From NCBI RefSeq assembly GCF_042675705.1, contig NZ_JBHTJJ010000001.1: DNA of 64,000 bases, one strand, 5' to 3'. The notes under the pieces were generated by a model, which did no database searches, had not been told where the DNA came from, and worked only from the letters and a program-made list of their open reading frames with translations. This document shows, one piece after another, positions 7,810 through 16,097 of the stretch. Each line of letters opens with the position of its first letter. The first letter of the stretch is position 1. This DNA comes from Ruegeria arenilitoris (GTDB lineage Bacteria; Pseudomonadota; Alphaproteobacteria; Rhodobacterales; Rhodobacteraceae). The position numbers were made by a program, and so were the translations under genes.

Positions 7810-9453
7810 ATGGCGCGATTTATTTTCATCACTGGTGGTGTTGTTTCATCCTTGGGCAAAGGGCTGGCGTCCGCTGCTCTGGGTTCGCTTCTGCAGGCTC
7901 GGGGATACTCGGTTCGGCTGCGCAAGCTGGATCCCTACCTGAATGTCGATCCGGGCACGATGTCGCCGTTCGAACACGGTGAAGTCTTTGTCACCGACGA
8001 CGGGGCCGAGACCGACCTGGACCTGGGACACTACGAACGCTTCACGGGTGTTGCCGCACGAAAGACCGACTCGGTCAGTTCGGGGCGGATCTATTCGAAC
8101 GTACTGGAAAAGGAACGCCGCGGCGACTATCTGGGCAAGACCATTCAGGTGATCCCGCACGTAACCAACGAGATCAAGGACTTCATCGCCATCGGCGAGG
8201 ATGAGGTCGATTTCATGCTGTGCGAGATCGGCGGCACCGTGGGCGACATCGAAGGCCTGCCCTTCTTTGAAGCCATTCGCCAGTTCAGCCAGGACAAGCC
8301 GCGCGGCCAGTGCATTTTCATGCACCTGACCCTGTTGCCTTACATCAAGGCCTCTGGCGAGCTGAAGACCAAGCCCACCCAGCACTCGGTCAAGGAACTG
8401 CGCTCGATCGGCTTGGCGCCCGACATCCTGGTCTGCCGTTCCGAAGGACCGATCCCGCAGAAAGAGCGCGAAAAGCTGGCCCTGTTCTGCAACGTGCGCC
8501 CCGACGCGGTAATCGCCGCGCAGGATCTGTCGACCATTTACGACGCGCCGCTGGCCTATCACCGCGAAGGTCTCGATCAGGCTGTGCTCGACGCATTCCA
8601 GATCAGCCCGGCGCCCAAGCCCGACCTGTCGAAGTGGGAAGACGTCAGCGACCGCATCCACAACGCCGAGGGCGAAGTGAAGGTCGCGATCGTCGGAAAG
8701 TACACCCAGCTGGAAGACGCCTATAAGTCCATCGCCGAGGCGCTGACCCATGGCGGCATGGCCAATCGCGTCCGGGTCAAGGTTGAGTGGGTCGATGCCG
8801 AGATCTTCGACACCGAAGACCCCGGCCCGCATCTGGAAGGGTTCCACGCCATCCTCGTTCCCGGCGGTTTTGGAGAGCGCGGCACCGAAGGCAAGATCAA
8901 GGCCGCGCAATATGCCCGCGAACACAAGGTGCCGTATCTGGGCATCTGTCTGGGCATGCAGATGGCAGTGATCGAAGCCGCGCGCAACGTGGCCGGCATC
9001 TCCGGCGCGGGGTCCGAGGAATTCGACCACGAGGCCGGCAAAAAACGCTTTGAACCGGTAGTCTATCACCTCAAGGAATGGGTTCAGGGCAACGCCAAGA
9101 TCGAACGCAAGGTTGGTGACGACAAGGGCGGCACCATGCGTCTGGGTGCCTACAACGCGGTTCTGACCGAAGGCTCGAAAGTGGCCGAGGTCTATGGCAG
9201 CACCCAGATCGAAGAACGGCACCGCCACCGCTATGAGGTGGACACCAAGTATCGCGAACAGCTTGAGAAAGCAGGCCTGAATTTCTCGGGTATGTCACCC
9301 GATGGACGCCTGCCCGAGATCGTCGAATGGTCAGACCACCCGTGGTTCATCGGTGTGCAGTACCACCCGGAACTGAAATCCAAACCTTTCGATCCGCACC
9401 CGTTGTTCCGCGACTTCGTGCGCGCGGCCAAGGACACGTCACGTCTGGTCTGA
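7810..9453 (+). CDS. pyrG: CTP synthase
   Basis: This enzyme aminates UTP to CTP using ATP and glutamine. The 547 residues comprise an N-terminal synthase domain (starting ARFIFITGGVVSSLGKG, with MSPFEHGEVFVTDDG and GGTVGDIEG) and a C-terminal class I glutaminase domain (nucleophile Cys in GICLGMQ, His/Glu in GVQYHPE). All key motifs are intact. I placed the start at the ATG at 7810, which matches the family N-terminus; the frame stays open 23 codons further upstream without similarity. An inverted repeat (GTTCCGG/CCGGAAC, 9489-9513) lies downstream, just before the next gene. Confidence 0.98.
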   Translation: MARFIFITGGVVSSLGKGLASAALGSLLQARGYSVRLRKLDPYLNVDPGTMSPFEHGEVFVTDDGAETDLDLGHYERFTGVAARKTDSVSSGRIYSNVLEKERRGDYLGKTIQVIPHVTNEIKDFIAIGEDEVDFMLCEIGGTVGDIEGLPFFEAIRQFSQDKPRGQCIFMHLTLLPYIKASGELKTKPTQHSVKELRSIGLAPDILVCRSEGPIPQKEREKLALFCNVRPDAVIAAQDLSTIYDAPLAYHREGLDQAVLDAFQISPAPKPDLSKWEDVSDRIHNAEGEVKVAIVGKYTQLEDAYKSIAEALTHGGMANRVRVKVEWVDAEIFDTEDPGPHLEGFHAILVPGGFGERGTEGKIKAAQYAREHKVPYLGICLGMQMAVIEAARNVAGISGAGSEEFDHEAGKKRFEPVVYHLKEWVQGNAKIERKVGDDKGGTMRLGAYNAVLTEGSKVAEVYGSTQIEERHRHRYEVDTKYREQLEKAGLNFSGMSPDGRLPEIVEWSDHPWFIGVQYHPELKSKPFDPHPLFRDFVRAAKDTSRLV

Positions 9454-9533
9454 GGCGGACTGTACGGCTTGGTCTTGCTTTGCAAAGCGTTCCGGTTCAG
9501 TTTGAGCCGGAACGGGCAGAAGGAGCAGACCGC

Positions 9534-9827
9534 GTGAGCAAAGGATATTGGGTGGCCCATGTCGATGTAGACGACATGGAGACCTACAAGACCTACATCG
9601 CTGCCAATGGCGAAGCTTTTGCCGAATACGGTGCCCGTTTTCTGGTGCGCGGTGGAGATCGTCAGGTGCGGGAAGGCGCAGCGCGGGCGCGAACCGTCGT
9701 TGTCGAATTTCCCAGCTACGAGGCCGCCCTGGCCTGCTATGACAGCGATCTGTACCAAAAGGCAAAAGCCTTGCGCGATCCAGTTTCATCCGGTGATCTG
9801 GTGATCATCGAAGGGTATGACGCCTAG
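9534..9827 (+). CDS. DUF1330 family protein
   Basis: The 97-residue product has the pattern of the DUF1330 dimeric alpha/beta-barrel fold: KGYWVAHVDV at the N-terminus, FLVRGGDRQV in the middle and YEAALACYDSDLYQKAKALR before a final beta strand. Function in this family is unknown. The start is a GTG preceded by AAGGAG at a good distance; no ATG is available. It is the first of four co-directional genes (DUF1330, two TerB-like, PhnD-like). Confidence 0.85.
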   Translation: MSKGYWVAHVDVDDMETYKTYIAANGEAFAEYGARFLVRGGDRQVREGAARARTVVVEFPSYEAALACYDSDLYQKAKALRDPVSSGDLVIIEGYDA

Positions 9828-9860
9828 CACGGACACGGTGACAGAAATACGGATTCCCCA

Positions 9861-10316
9861 ATGCCACTGCTAAAGAACTTCCTGCAGGCTTTGCGCCCTC
9901 CTCAGCAGACCACGCTGCCGGACCCTGATGCGGAACTGGCGCTTGGCGCCTTGCTGGTGCGTGTCGCGCAGGCCGACCGCGACTACAAGATCGAGGAAAT
10001 CAGCCTGATCGACCGCATCCTGGCACGGCTCTATCAGCACAACGCGATCGAGGCCGCCAAGGTCCGCGCCACCTGCGAGAAGCTGCACGCCGCAGCCCCC
10101 GACACGGATACCTTCGGCAAACTGATCCGCGAAACGACAGATTTGCATGAACGTCTGGCCGCGATGGAGGCCCTTTGGGAGGTTGTGCTGGCCGACGGCA
10201 ATTCGGACGAGGGCGAGATCAAGATCGTCGAAGAAGCGCGTATCGCCATGGGCCTCAGCTACAATGACAGCCAGGCCGCGCGCGAACGGGTGCAAAGCCG
10301 CTTGGACGCGGACTGA
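9861..10316 (+). CDS. TerB-family protein, first copy
   Basis: The 151-residue, mainly helical product carries the TerB pattern: LALGALLVRVAQADRDYK near residues 28-46, an acidic metal-binding-like segment, and LWEVVLADGNSDEGE near residues 111-125. TerB proteins are cytosolic and linked to tellurite resistance and membrane-associated stress complexes, but many single TerB genes have no known role. It is a paralogue of the gene directly downstream. No other ter genes (terC, terD, terZ) are nearby, so a tellurite function should not be assumed. Confidence 0.8.
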   Translation: MPLLKNFLQALRPPQQTTLPDPDAELALGALLVRVAQADRDYKIEEISLIDRILARLYQHNAIEAAKVRATCEKLHAAAPDTDTFGKLIRETTDLHERLAAMEALWEVVLADGNSDEGEIKIVEEARIAMGLSYNDSQAARERVQSRLDAD

Positions 10317-10336
10317 GTGGCCGCTATATCTAGGCC

Positions 10337-10774
10337 ATGTTCAACGCCTTTCTGTCCCGGCTGACCCAGCCGCAGCCCGACCCACTGACCGATGACGACG
10401 CCCGGCTGGCCTTGGCCGCTCTGCTGGTTCGCCTTGCCCGGTCCGACGATGACTATGCCGATACCGAAATGTCGCGCATCGACAAGGTTCTGGCCGAGCG
10501 CTATGGCCTTTCGCCGTTCGAGGCCGCAGGGCTGCGTGCCCAGGCCGAAGACCTCGAGGCCGAGGCCCCTGATACCGTCCGCTTTACCCGGGCTATCAAG
10601 GATGCGGTGCCGTACGACCATCGCCTTGGCGTGGTTCAGGCGCTGTGGTCGGTGGCGCTGGCCGACGGTCAGCGCTCGCAGGACGAGGACTCGCTGCTGC
10701 GACTGGTCGTCAGCCTTCTGGGCGTCAGCGACGTGGATTCAGCCCTAGCCCGGCAGAAGGCCGCCAAATCGTGA
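10337..10774 (+). CDS. TerB-family protein, second copy
   Basis: This 145-residue protein aligns by eye with its upstream neighbour over the whole length. LAALLVRLARSDDDYADTEM matches the first conserved block, and LWSVALADGQRSQDED matches the second. The pair therefore arose by tandem duplication and may form a heteromer; that is inference. Its stop overlaps the GTG start of the PhnD-like gene (GTGA), implying translational coupling to it. Confidence 0.8.
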   Translation: MFNAFLSRLTQPQPDPLTDDDARLALAALLVRLARSDDDYADTEMSRIDKVLAERYGLSPFEAAGLRAQAEDLEAEAPDTVRFTRAIKDAVPYDHRLGVVQALWSVALADGQRSQDEDSLLRLVVSLLGVSDVDSALARQKAAKS

Positions 10775-11523
10775 CGGCGATGCTGGGCATGTACGACTTG
10801 CCCGCTTTGCAACCTGCCAACGATCGCTTTTGGAGTTTGATTCGCGCACATTTGGGCGAAGGTCCGAACCATTTGACCCGCGATCGTGATTTCTGGGACA
10901 TCTGGCAGGATCCGAGCCTGGTCTTTGCCCAGACCTGCGGTATGCCTTATCGCACGCGCCTGCACGGCAAGGTGCACCTGGTTGGCACTCCAGATTATGA
11001 CCTGCCGGGCTGTCCGCCGGGACACTACTGCTCGGTTTTCGTGGCCCGCGCCGATGACGCGCGCGATCTGCCTGAACTGGCGCTGGGCATTTTTGCCTAT
11101 AACGAGGCGCTGTCCCAATCGGGCTGGGCCGCGCCGGTCACGCATCTGTCCGAACTGGGCCTTACGCCGTTACGCCTGCTGGAAACCGGCGGACACGCTC
11201 TGTCGGCGCATGCGGTGGCCGACGGCCACGCCGATTTCGCATCGTTGGACGCACTTACATGGGTGCTGCTGCAAGAGCATACCGATCTGGGCCAGCGCCT
11301 GCGCCCGGTGGAAAGCACGCGCCCAACCCCGGCGTTGCCCTACATCACTGCGATCGCGCGCGATCCGTCCCCGGTCGCCGCCGCGGTTCGCGCCGCGATC
11401 TCAGACCTTTCCCCGGCTGATCGCGCAGCGCTGCACATCCGCGGGTTGATCGACATTGCCGCCGATCTCTACCTGGCCGTTCCCAACCCGCCATCGCCTG
11501 CGGCGTTGCTGCCCGAAAGCTGA
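10771..11523 (+). CDS. PhnD/SsuA-type binding-protein fold, no signal peptide
   Basis: The 250-residue sequence resembles the PhnD-like substrate-binding family: an early W-x3-R helix, FAQTCGMPYRTRL, CPPGHYCSVFVAR, and ALTWVLLQ before a C-terminal lobe. Unlike ABC-transporter binding proteins it lacks any signal peptide, and no permease or ATPase gene adjoins it. It is therefore probably a cytosolic ligand-binding protein. It is coupled to the second TerB gene by a GTGA overlap. The ligand is unknown. Confidence 0.7.
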   Translation: MTAMLGMYDLPALQPANDRFWSLIRAHLGEGPNHLTRDRDFWDIWQDPSLVFAQTCGMPYRTRLHGKVHLVGTPDYDLPGCPPGHYCSVFVARADDARDLPELALGIFAYNEALSQSGWAAPVTHLSELGLTPLRLLETGGHALSAHAVADGHADFASLDALTWVLLQEHTDLGQRLRPVESTRPTPALPYITAIARDPSPVAAAVRAAISDLSPADRAALHIRGLIDIAADLYLAVPNPPSPAALLPES

Positions 11524-11651
11524 CCAATTTGACCACTGACCGTGGCCGAATCGGAGGTTTCAGGACTTGAACTTGTCATTTGCGCATTGCATTGCTCTTG
11601 TTTTTCGGCCCTAGTACCGCACCAATGCAATCAACAAGACCAGGACGACCC

Positions 11652-12428
11652 GTGACAGACAGCACTCCCGTCATCGAGATCAAGAACCTGCACAAAAGCT
11701 TTGGCAATCTCGAAGTCCTCAAAGGAGTGGACATCACCGCCCATCGCGGCGACGTGGTGTCGCTGATCGGATCATCCGGGTCGGGCAAATCCACCCTGCT
11801 GCGCTGCTGCAATCTGCTGGAAGACAGCCAGGAGGGCGAAATCCTGTTCAAGGGCGAGCCGGTGCGCTGGACCGGAACTCGGGATCACCGCCGCCCCGCC
11901 GATCCAAAGCAGGTGCTGCGCATCCGTACCAACCTGTCGATGGTGTTCCAGCAGTTCAACCTTTGGGCCCACATGACCATCTTACAGAACGTGATGGAGG
12001 CCCCGATTACCGTGCTGGGCCGTGACCGGCACGAGGTCGAGGACAGTGCCCGCAAATACCTGGACAAGGTTGGCATTGGCGACAAATGCGACGCCTATCC
12101 GGCACAGTTGTCGGGCGGCCAGCAACAGCGCGCTGCGATCGCGCGGGGCCTGTGCATGGAGCCCGAGGCGCTGCTGTTTGACGAGCCGACCTCGGCGCTC
12201 GATCCCGAGCTGGAACAGGAAGTGATCAAGGTGATCAAGGATTTGGCCGCCGAAGGCCGCACCATGATCATCGTCACGCACGACATGCAGATGGCGGCCG
12301 ACATCTCAAGCCACGTGGTGTTTCTGCACCAGGGCCTGATTGAAGAAGAAGGCTCGCCCGAAGATATTTTCACTGCTGCCGAATCCGAAAGGCTTCGGGG
12401 CTTTCTCTCCGCCACAAAGGCGGCGTAA
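11652..12428 (+). CDS. polar amino-acid ABC transporter, ATP-binding subunit
   Basis: The 258-residue ATPase has Walker A GSSGSGKST, the Q-loop (FQQFNLW), the LSGGQQQR signature, Walker B LLFDEPTSALD and the switch histidine in VTHDM. The sequence is closest to HisP/GlnQ-type ATPases of polar amino-acid importers; the insert after the glycine-rich loop (WTGTRDHRRPADP) is also seen in HisP. The GTG at 11652 is my preferred start; an ATG at 11625 is in frame. The gene opens a four-gene importer operon (ATPase, binding protein, two permeases). Confidence 0.92.
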   Translation: MTDSTPVIEIKNLHKSFGNLEVLKGVDITAHRGDVVSLIGSSGSGKSTLLRCCNLLEDSQEGEILFKGEPVRWTGTRDHRRPADPKQVLRIRTNLSMVFQQFNLWAHMTILQNVMEAPITVLGRDRHEVEDSARKYLDKVGIGDKCDAYPAQLSGGQQQRAAIARGLCMEPEALLFDEPTSALDPELEQEVIKVIKDLAAEGRTMIIVTHDMQMAADISSHVVFLHQGLIEEEGSPEDIFTAAESERLRGFLSATKAA

Positions 12429-12460
12429 AATCAGGACAGAACCAAACAGGGGAGTTACCA

Positions 12461-13210
12461 ATGAAAAACCTGATTCTGACCACTGCAGCGCTGGCGCTTG
12501 GCGCTGGTATGGCCATGGCCGACACGGTCCGCATGGGCACCGAGGGCGCCTATCCTCCGTACAACTTCATCAACGACGCCGGCGAGATCGACGGCTTCGA
12601 GCGTGAGGTCGGCGACGAGCTGTGCAAACGCGCCCAGCTGGAATGCGAATGGGTCAAGAACGACTGGGATTCGATCATTCCGAACCTGGTCTCGGGCAAC
12701 TACGACACCATCATCGCCGGCATGTCGATCACGGCCGAGCGTGATGAGGTCATCGACTTCACCCAGGACTACTATCCGCCGACCGCTTCGGCCTATGTCG
12801 CAACCTCGGCTGATGCTGACGTGACCGGCGGCGTCGTCGCCGCACAGACCGCCACCATCCAGGCTGGTCACGTGGCCGAGTCGGGCGCAACTCTGGTTGA
12901 ATTCGCAACGCCCGAGGAAACCATCGCCGCCGTGCGCAACGGTGAGGCTGATGCCGTTCTGGCCGACCGCGACTACCTGGTGCCGCTGGTCGAGGAATCG
13001 AATGGCGAACTGGTCTTTGTCGGCGATCCGGTCCCGCTGGGCGGTGGCGTCGGCATGGGCCTGCGCGAAAGCGATGCCGAACTGCGCGGCAAGTTCGATG
13101 CCGCCATCACCTCGATGAAAGAGGACGGCACCCTGAACGAGATGCTGAAAAAGTGGTTTGGTGAAGACACCGCCACCTACGCACCTGACGGCTCGGTCGT
13201 CACCAACTAA
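12461..13210 (+). CDS. periplasmic amino-acid-binding protein of the ABC importer
   Basis: The product (249 residues) has a Sec signal peptide cleaved near AMA-DTV. Its two-lobe SBP_bac_3 fold starts with RMGTEGAYPPYNFINDAG and contains the ligand-contacting ITAERDEVIDFTQDYY segment. This fold is typical of HisJ/ArgT/lysine-arginine-ornithine binders. The downstream amine-catabolism cluster makes basic amino acids or polyamine-like substrates plausible, but specificity cannot be read from sequence alone. GGGGAG precedes the ATG. Two stable hairpins follow the stop codon. Confidence 0.9.
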   Translation: MKNLILTTAALALGAGMAMADTVRMGTEGAYPPYNFINDAGEIDGFEREVGDELCKRAQLECEWVKNDWDSIIPNLVSGNYDTIIAGMSITAERDEVIDFTQDYYPPTASAYVATSADADVTGGVVAAQTATIQAGHVAESGATLVEFATPEETIAAVRNGEADAVLADRDYLVPLVEESNGELVFVGDPVPLGGGVGMGLRESDAELRGKFDAAITSMKEDGTLNEMLKKWFGEDTATYAPDGSVVTN

Positions 13211-13224
13211 GCATCCGGTCCTGC

Positions 13225-13268
13225 GGTTCGGCGCCACGCGCGCCGAACCCACCCCGGCCCGCGCCGGG
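13225..13268 (+). promoter_or_regulatory. tandem hairpins between binding-protein and permease genes
   Basis: GGTTCGGCGC (13225-13234) pairs with GCGCCGAACC (13240-13249). A second stem, CCCGGC (13253-13258) with GCCGGG (13263-13268), follows. Neither has a T-run. In other binding-protein-dependent operons such structures stabilise the abundant binding-protein mRNA or attenuate read-through; that role is inferred here. Confidence 0.6.
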
Positions 13269-13290
13269 CCAGACGTTCGAAAGACGCCCC

Positions 13291-14178
13291 ATGTTTTCCT
13301 ACTGCGCTGATCCCGACACGCTCGGCACGTTCCGCTGGTTTTCATGCTATCTGACCAACGGCGTGCACTGGTCGTTCTACCTGTCGTTCATCAAGGTTCT
13401 GGCCTTGCTGGCGGTGACGGCCCCGGTGGCGTTGGCCTTCGGCTTTGCGGGGGCGATGGCGGCGCGATCGCATATCCCGCCGCTGGGCTGGCTGGGCAAG
13501 GCCTATATCGCCATCGTGCGCGGTGTGCCCGACATTGCGTTTTTCCTGTTCTTCGTGATCGCCCTGGACCAGGGGTTCGAGTGGATGCGGCATCAGGTGC
13601 TGTGTCCCGACTGGACCGATCCGATCCGCCAGGGCAACGACTTCCTCGTCTGCCCCGCCGCCAAGCTGCCGCTGGGCACCGCACCGGAATGGGTGCACGA
13701 AACCTACGGCTTTTTCCTGGCGGTCATCACTTTCTCGATCGTGTTCGGCGCCTTCGCCGCCAACGTGCTGTTCGGCGGTATGCGCGCCGTGCCGCTGGCG
13801 CAGCTTGAAACCGCCGAGGCCTATGGAATGACCCGCCGCCAGACCTTCTGGCGCATTCTCGTGCCGCAGATGTGGGTCTATGCCCTGCCCGGTCTGTCGA
13901 ACCTGTGGATGGTACTGATCAAGGCCACGCCCCTGCTGTTCCTGCTGGGGGTCGAGGACATCGTCTATTGGGCGCGCGAACTGGGCGGCACCAAGACCTC
14001 GAAATTCACCGCCTATCCGCATGGCGATTGGCGCATGTGGTACTTCCTGTTTCTGCTGGTCTTCTACCTGGGCATGACCCGCATTTCCGAGATCGGCCTC
14101 GAACGGCTGATGCGCCGCCTGTCGCATGGCCAGGCCACATCGGGCGGAGAGTTGCTGCGCAAGGAGACCACCGCATGA
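13291..14178 (+). CDS. amino-acid ABC transporter permease (HisQ-like)
   Basis: This inner-membrane permease of 295 residues has about six hydrophobic segments and the cytoplasmic coupling loop (QLETAEAYGMTRRQTFWRIL) that contacts the ATPase in HisMQ-type permeases. An unusual loop between the early helices (residues 90-140) carries CPDWTD and DFLVCPAAK and is longer than in E. coli HisQ. It overlaps the second permease by four bases (ATGA). It acts with the neighbouring ATPase and binding protein as one importer. Confidence 0.9.
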   Translation: MFSYCADPDTLGTFRWFSCYLTNGVHWSFYLSFIKVLALLAVTAPVALAFGFAGAMAARSHIPPLGWLGKAYIAIVRGVPDIAFFLFFVIALDQGFEWMRHQVLCPDWTDPIRQGNDFLVCPAAKLPLGTAPEWVHETYGFFLAVITFSIVFGAFAANVLFGGMRAVPLAQLETAEAYGMTRRQTFWRILVPQMWVYALPGLSNLWMVLIKATPLLFLLGVEDIVYWARELGGTKTSKFTAYPHGDWRMWYFLFLLVFYLGMTRISEIGLERLMRRLSHGQATSGGELLRKETTA

Positions 14179-14981
14179 GCTGCCTGCAGACCATCCAGGA
14201 CTACGGCCTGCGTTCGATCGGGTTTGGTGAGCGCCTGCTGCCGCGCAGCGATTTCACCCTGTGCGAACAGTTCACCCTGATCGGTTCGGGGATGATCTGG
14301 AACATCTACTTCGGCGTGATGGCGCTGGCCACCGGGTTCTTCCTGGCCACGGCCGTGGCCCTGGGCAAGGCGTCCAGCCGCAAGTGGCTGCGCAAACCGT
14401 CCGAGTGGTTCATCTTCATCTTCCGCGGCTCACCACTTTTCATCCAGTTCTTCTTTGCCTACTTCCTGTTCCTGTCGCTCAAGAAGACCTATCCGATGTT
14501 CGATGCCTTCACCTCGGCCTGGCTGGGGGCGCTGATCGTGCTGTTCCTGAACACCGCCGCCTATTCGGGCGAGATCTTCTATGGCGCGCTGCGGTCGATC
14601 CCCAAGGGAGATATCGAGGCCGCCGATGCCTATGGCATGTCAGGATGGTCGCGCTTCCGCCGGGTCGTATGGCCCACCATGCTGCGGCTGGCCTGGCCCG
14701 CCTACACGAACGAGGCGATTTTCCTGTTCCATGCCACCACGCTGGTCTTCTTCTCGGCCTTCCCGGCCTGGCAGCAACGCGGGGATGCGCTGTATTATGC
14801 CAGCTATTTCGCCGACAAGACGTTCAACCCGTTCGTCCCCTACCCGATCCTGGCGTTCTACTTCATTCTGCTGACGCTGGTGATCGTGGGCGTGTTCGGC
14901 CTGATCAACAAGCGGCTGAACCGGCACCTTCCGGTGGCGCGCAAGGCCAAGATGCGGTTCCGCCTGAACCTGGCGCGCTGA
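14175..14981 (+). CDS. amino-acid ABC transporter permease (HisM-like)
   Basis: The second permease (268 residues) starts at the ATG overlapping the previous stop. It has five to six membrane segments, the motif FRGSPLFIQFFFAYFL typical of HisM/GlnP permeases, and the coupling loop IPKGDIEAADAYGMS. A basic tail (RKAKMRFRLNLAR) ends the protein. It would pair with the HisQ-like subunit as a heterodimer. The operon ends here, 12 bases before the converging merR gene. Confidence 0.9.
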   Translation: MSCLQTIQDYGLRSIGFGERLLPRSDFTLCEQFTLIGSGMIWNIYFGVMALATGFFLATAVALGKASSRKWLRKPSEWFIFIFRGSPLFIQFFFAYFLFLSLKKTYPMFDAFTSAWLGALIVLFLNTAAYSGEIFYGALRSIPKGDIEAADAYGMSGWSRFRRVVWPTMLRLAWPAYTNEAIFLFHATTLVFFSAFPAWQQRGDALYYASYFADKTFNPFVPYPILAFYFILLTLVIVGVFGLINKRLNRHLPVARKAKMRFRLNLAR

Positions 14982-14992
14982 GGCGCCGGGGC

Positions 14993-15382
14993 TCAGGCCA
15001 TCCGCAACCGGCCCAGCATCGGGCAGTCCACCGACCCTTCGGCGCAATTTGCCGTCAGCTCGCCCAGGGCGGCCTCTAGCCGTTGCAGCTCGGCAATCTT
15101 GCGGCGGACGCTCTCCATGTGACGTTGGGCCAATGCGCTGACCTCGGCACAATCGGCCGCGCAGCCCTCGGACAGGTCCAGCAGGGCCTTTGCATCGCCC
15201 AGTGAAAACCCCAGGTCACGGCAGCGTTTCAGAAACCGCAACCGTCCCACATCCTGCGCGGAATACAGCCGCCGATTGTTGGCCGCCCGCGCCGGGCGCG
15301 GCACGATGCCTTCGCGCTCGTAATACCGGATGGCCTCGATCCCTACGCCGCTTTGACGGGCCGCTTCGCCGATCGCAATCAT
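14993..15382 (-). CDS. merR: MerR-family metal-responsive regulator
   Basis: The 129-residue protein has the MerR winged helix (IGEAARQSGVGIEAIRYYEREG, residues 4-25), a dimerisation helix and metal-site cysteines. DCAEVSALAQRHM aligns with the Cys82 region of Tn501 MerR. A later pair in NCAEGSVDCP aligns with Cys117 and Cys126, although the loop between them is two residues shorter. Three ligands from two subunits would fit Hg(II) or a related soft metal. It is divergent from the merT-like gene, and the MerR-type promoter lies between them. The exact metal is uncertain because of the short loop. Confidence 0.85.
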   Translation of the reverse strand: MIAIGEAARQSGVGIEAIRYYEREGIVPRPARAANNRRLYSAQDVGRLRFLKRCRDLGFSLGDAKALLDLSEGCAADCAEVSALAQRHMESVRRKIAELQRLEAALGELTANCAEGSVDCPMLGRLRMA

Positions 15383-15397
15383 GTGACCTCGTTTCGC

Positions 15398-15428
15398 TTG
15401 ATCCTGTAGTGGCTACAGGATTTATACC
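15398..15428 (+). promoter_or_regulatory. MerR-type promoter/operator for the merT-like gene
   Basis: A -35 box TTGATC (15398-15403) and a -10 box TATACC (15423-15428) are separated by 19 bases, the over-long spacing that MerR proteins correct by DNA distortion. A perfect dyad fills the spacer: ATCCTGTAG, TGG, CTACAGGAT (15401-15421). The start codon of the merT-like gene follows 53 bases later. Confidence 0.9.
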
Positions 15429-15480
15429 TCTGCCCACACGCTGCGGCAATGCCGCGGCCCCTGAATGACGGAGGAACAAG

Positions 15481-15804
15481 ATGCGCGGATTTCTCGGCCT
15501 CAGCTTTGCCGGATCCCTGTCGGCCCTGGGTGTGGGCGCATGCTGCGTGCTGCCGATGACGATGATGTTGCTGGGACTTGGCGGCAGTTGGCTGGCCGTC
15601 TTTGGCCAGATCGCGGCGCTCAGCTACTATGTTCTGGCGGCCTCGACGGCACTGGTCGCGGTGGCGTGGCTCGTGGCCTTTCGGCGCAATGCCGTGCGCC
15701 ATCTGAAATGGGTCCTGGCGGCCAGCACCGCGATGACCGCCCTCGCCTGGGTCTTCGTGTACAACGAGGCCCGCATCAACGAATTTCTGATCCAGCAGAT
15801 GTGA
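15481..15804 (+). CDS. MerT-like inner-membrane metal transporter
   Basis: The product of 107 residues has three predicted membrane helices (about 5-22, 33-60, 70-88). A vicinal Cys pair in the first helix (GACCVLP, Cys21-Cys22) and LLGLGGSWL after it match MerT, which passes Hg(II) from the periplasm to the cytosol. Unlike classical MerT it has no second cysteine pair in the cytoplasmic loop. GAGGAACA precedes the ATG. No mercuric reductase gene is in the window, so whether it imports mercury or another metal is open. It is the first gene behind the MerR promoter. Confidence 0.8.
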   Translation: MRGFLGLSFAGSLSALGVGACCVLPMTMMLLGLGGSWLAVFGQIAALSYYVLAASTALVAVAWLVAFRRNAVRHLKWVLAASTAMTALAWVFVYNEARINEFLIQQM

Positions 15805-15808
15805 GACC

Positions 15809-16027
15809 ATGACAGACACGACCGTAACGCTTGAAAGCATCCTGACCTGCCCCGCCTGCGGCCACGCCCAGACCGAGACCATGCCCACCGACGCCTGCCA
15901 ATGGTTCTATGAATGCAGTGCCTGCCACACAGTACTGAAACCAAAGCCGGGCGATTGCTGTGTCTATTGCTCGTACGGAACCGTGGCCTGCCCGCCCATT
16001 CAGCAGGGGAACAGCTGCTGCGGATAA
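15809..16027 (+). CDS. GDCCV-motif cysteine-rich protein
   Basis: Eleven of 72 residues are cysteine. Two CxxC pairs near the N-terminus (CPAC 14-17, CSAC 36-39) could form a zinc ribbon. The signature GDCCVYCSYG (48-57) followed by CPP defines a small family found beside merT-like genes. Its biochemical role is unknown; metal hand-over in the cytosol is a reasonable inference. The gene begins four bases after the merT-like stop, so it shares that operon. Confidence 0.88.
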   Translation: MTDTTVTLESILTCPACGHAQTETMPTDACQWFYECSACHTVLKPKPGDCCVYCSYGTVACPPIQQGNSCCG

Positions 16028-16038
16028 TTTGATCAAAT
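16027..16038. promoter_or_regulatory. putative operator ATTTGATCAAAT upstream of the first ligase gene
   Basis: This 12-base perfect palindrome begins at the last base of the GDCCV stop codon, 60 bases before the ligase start. Both this copy and the one at 17452-17467 are followed closely by GTGAC. The regulator is not identified. Confidence 0.6.
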
Positions 16039-16097
16039 ATCGTGACAACACCCAAAAGCTCGACTAGGTTTGCCGCAACATACCGACGGAGCCCCAG

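Noticed and set aside
9861..10774. TerB pair considered as a tellurite-resistance operon
   Set aside because: No terC, terD, terZ or other ter genes are present; TerB folds alone do not show tellurite resistance.
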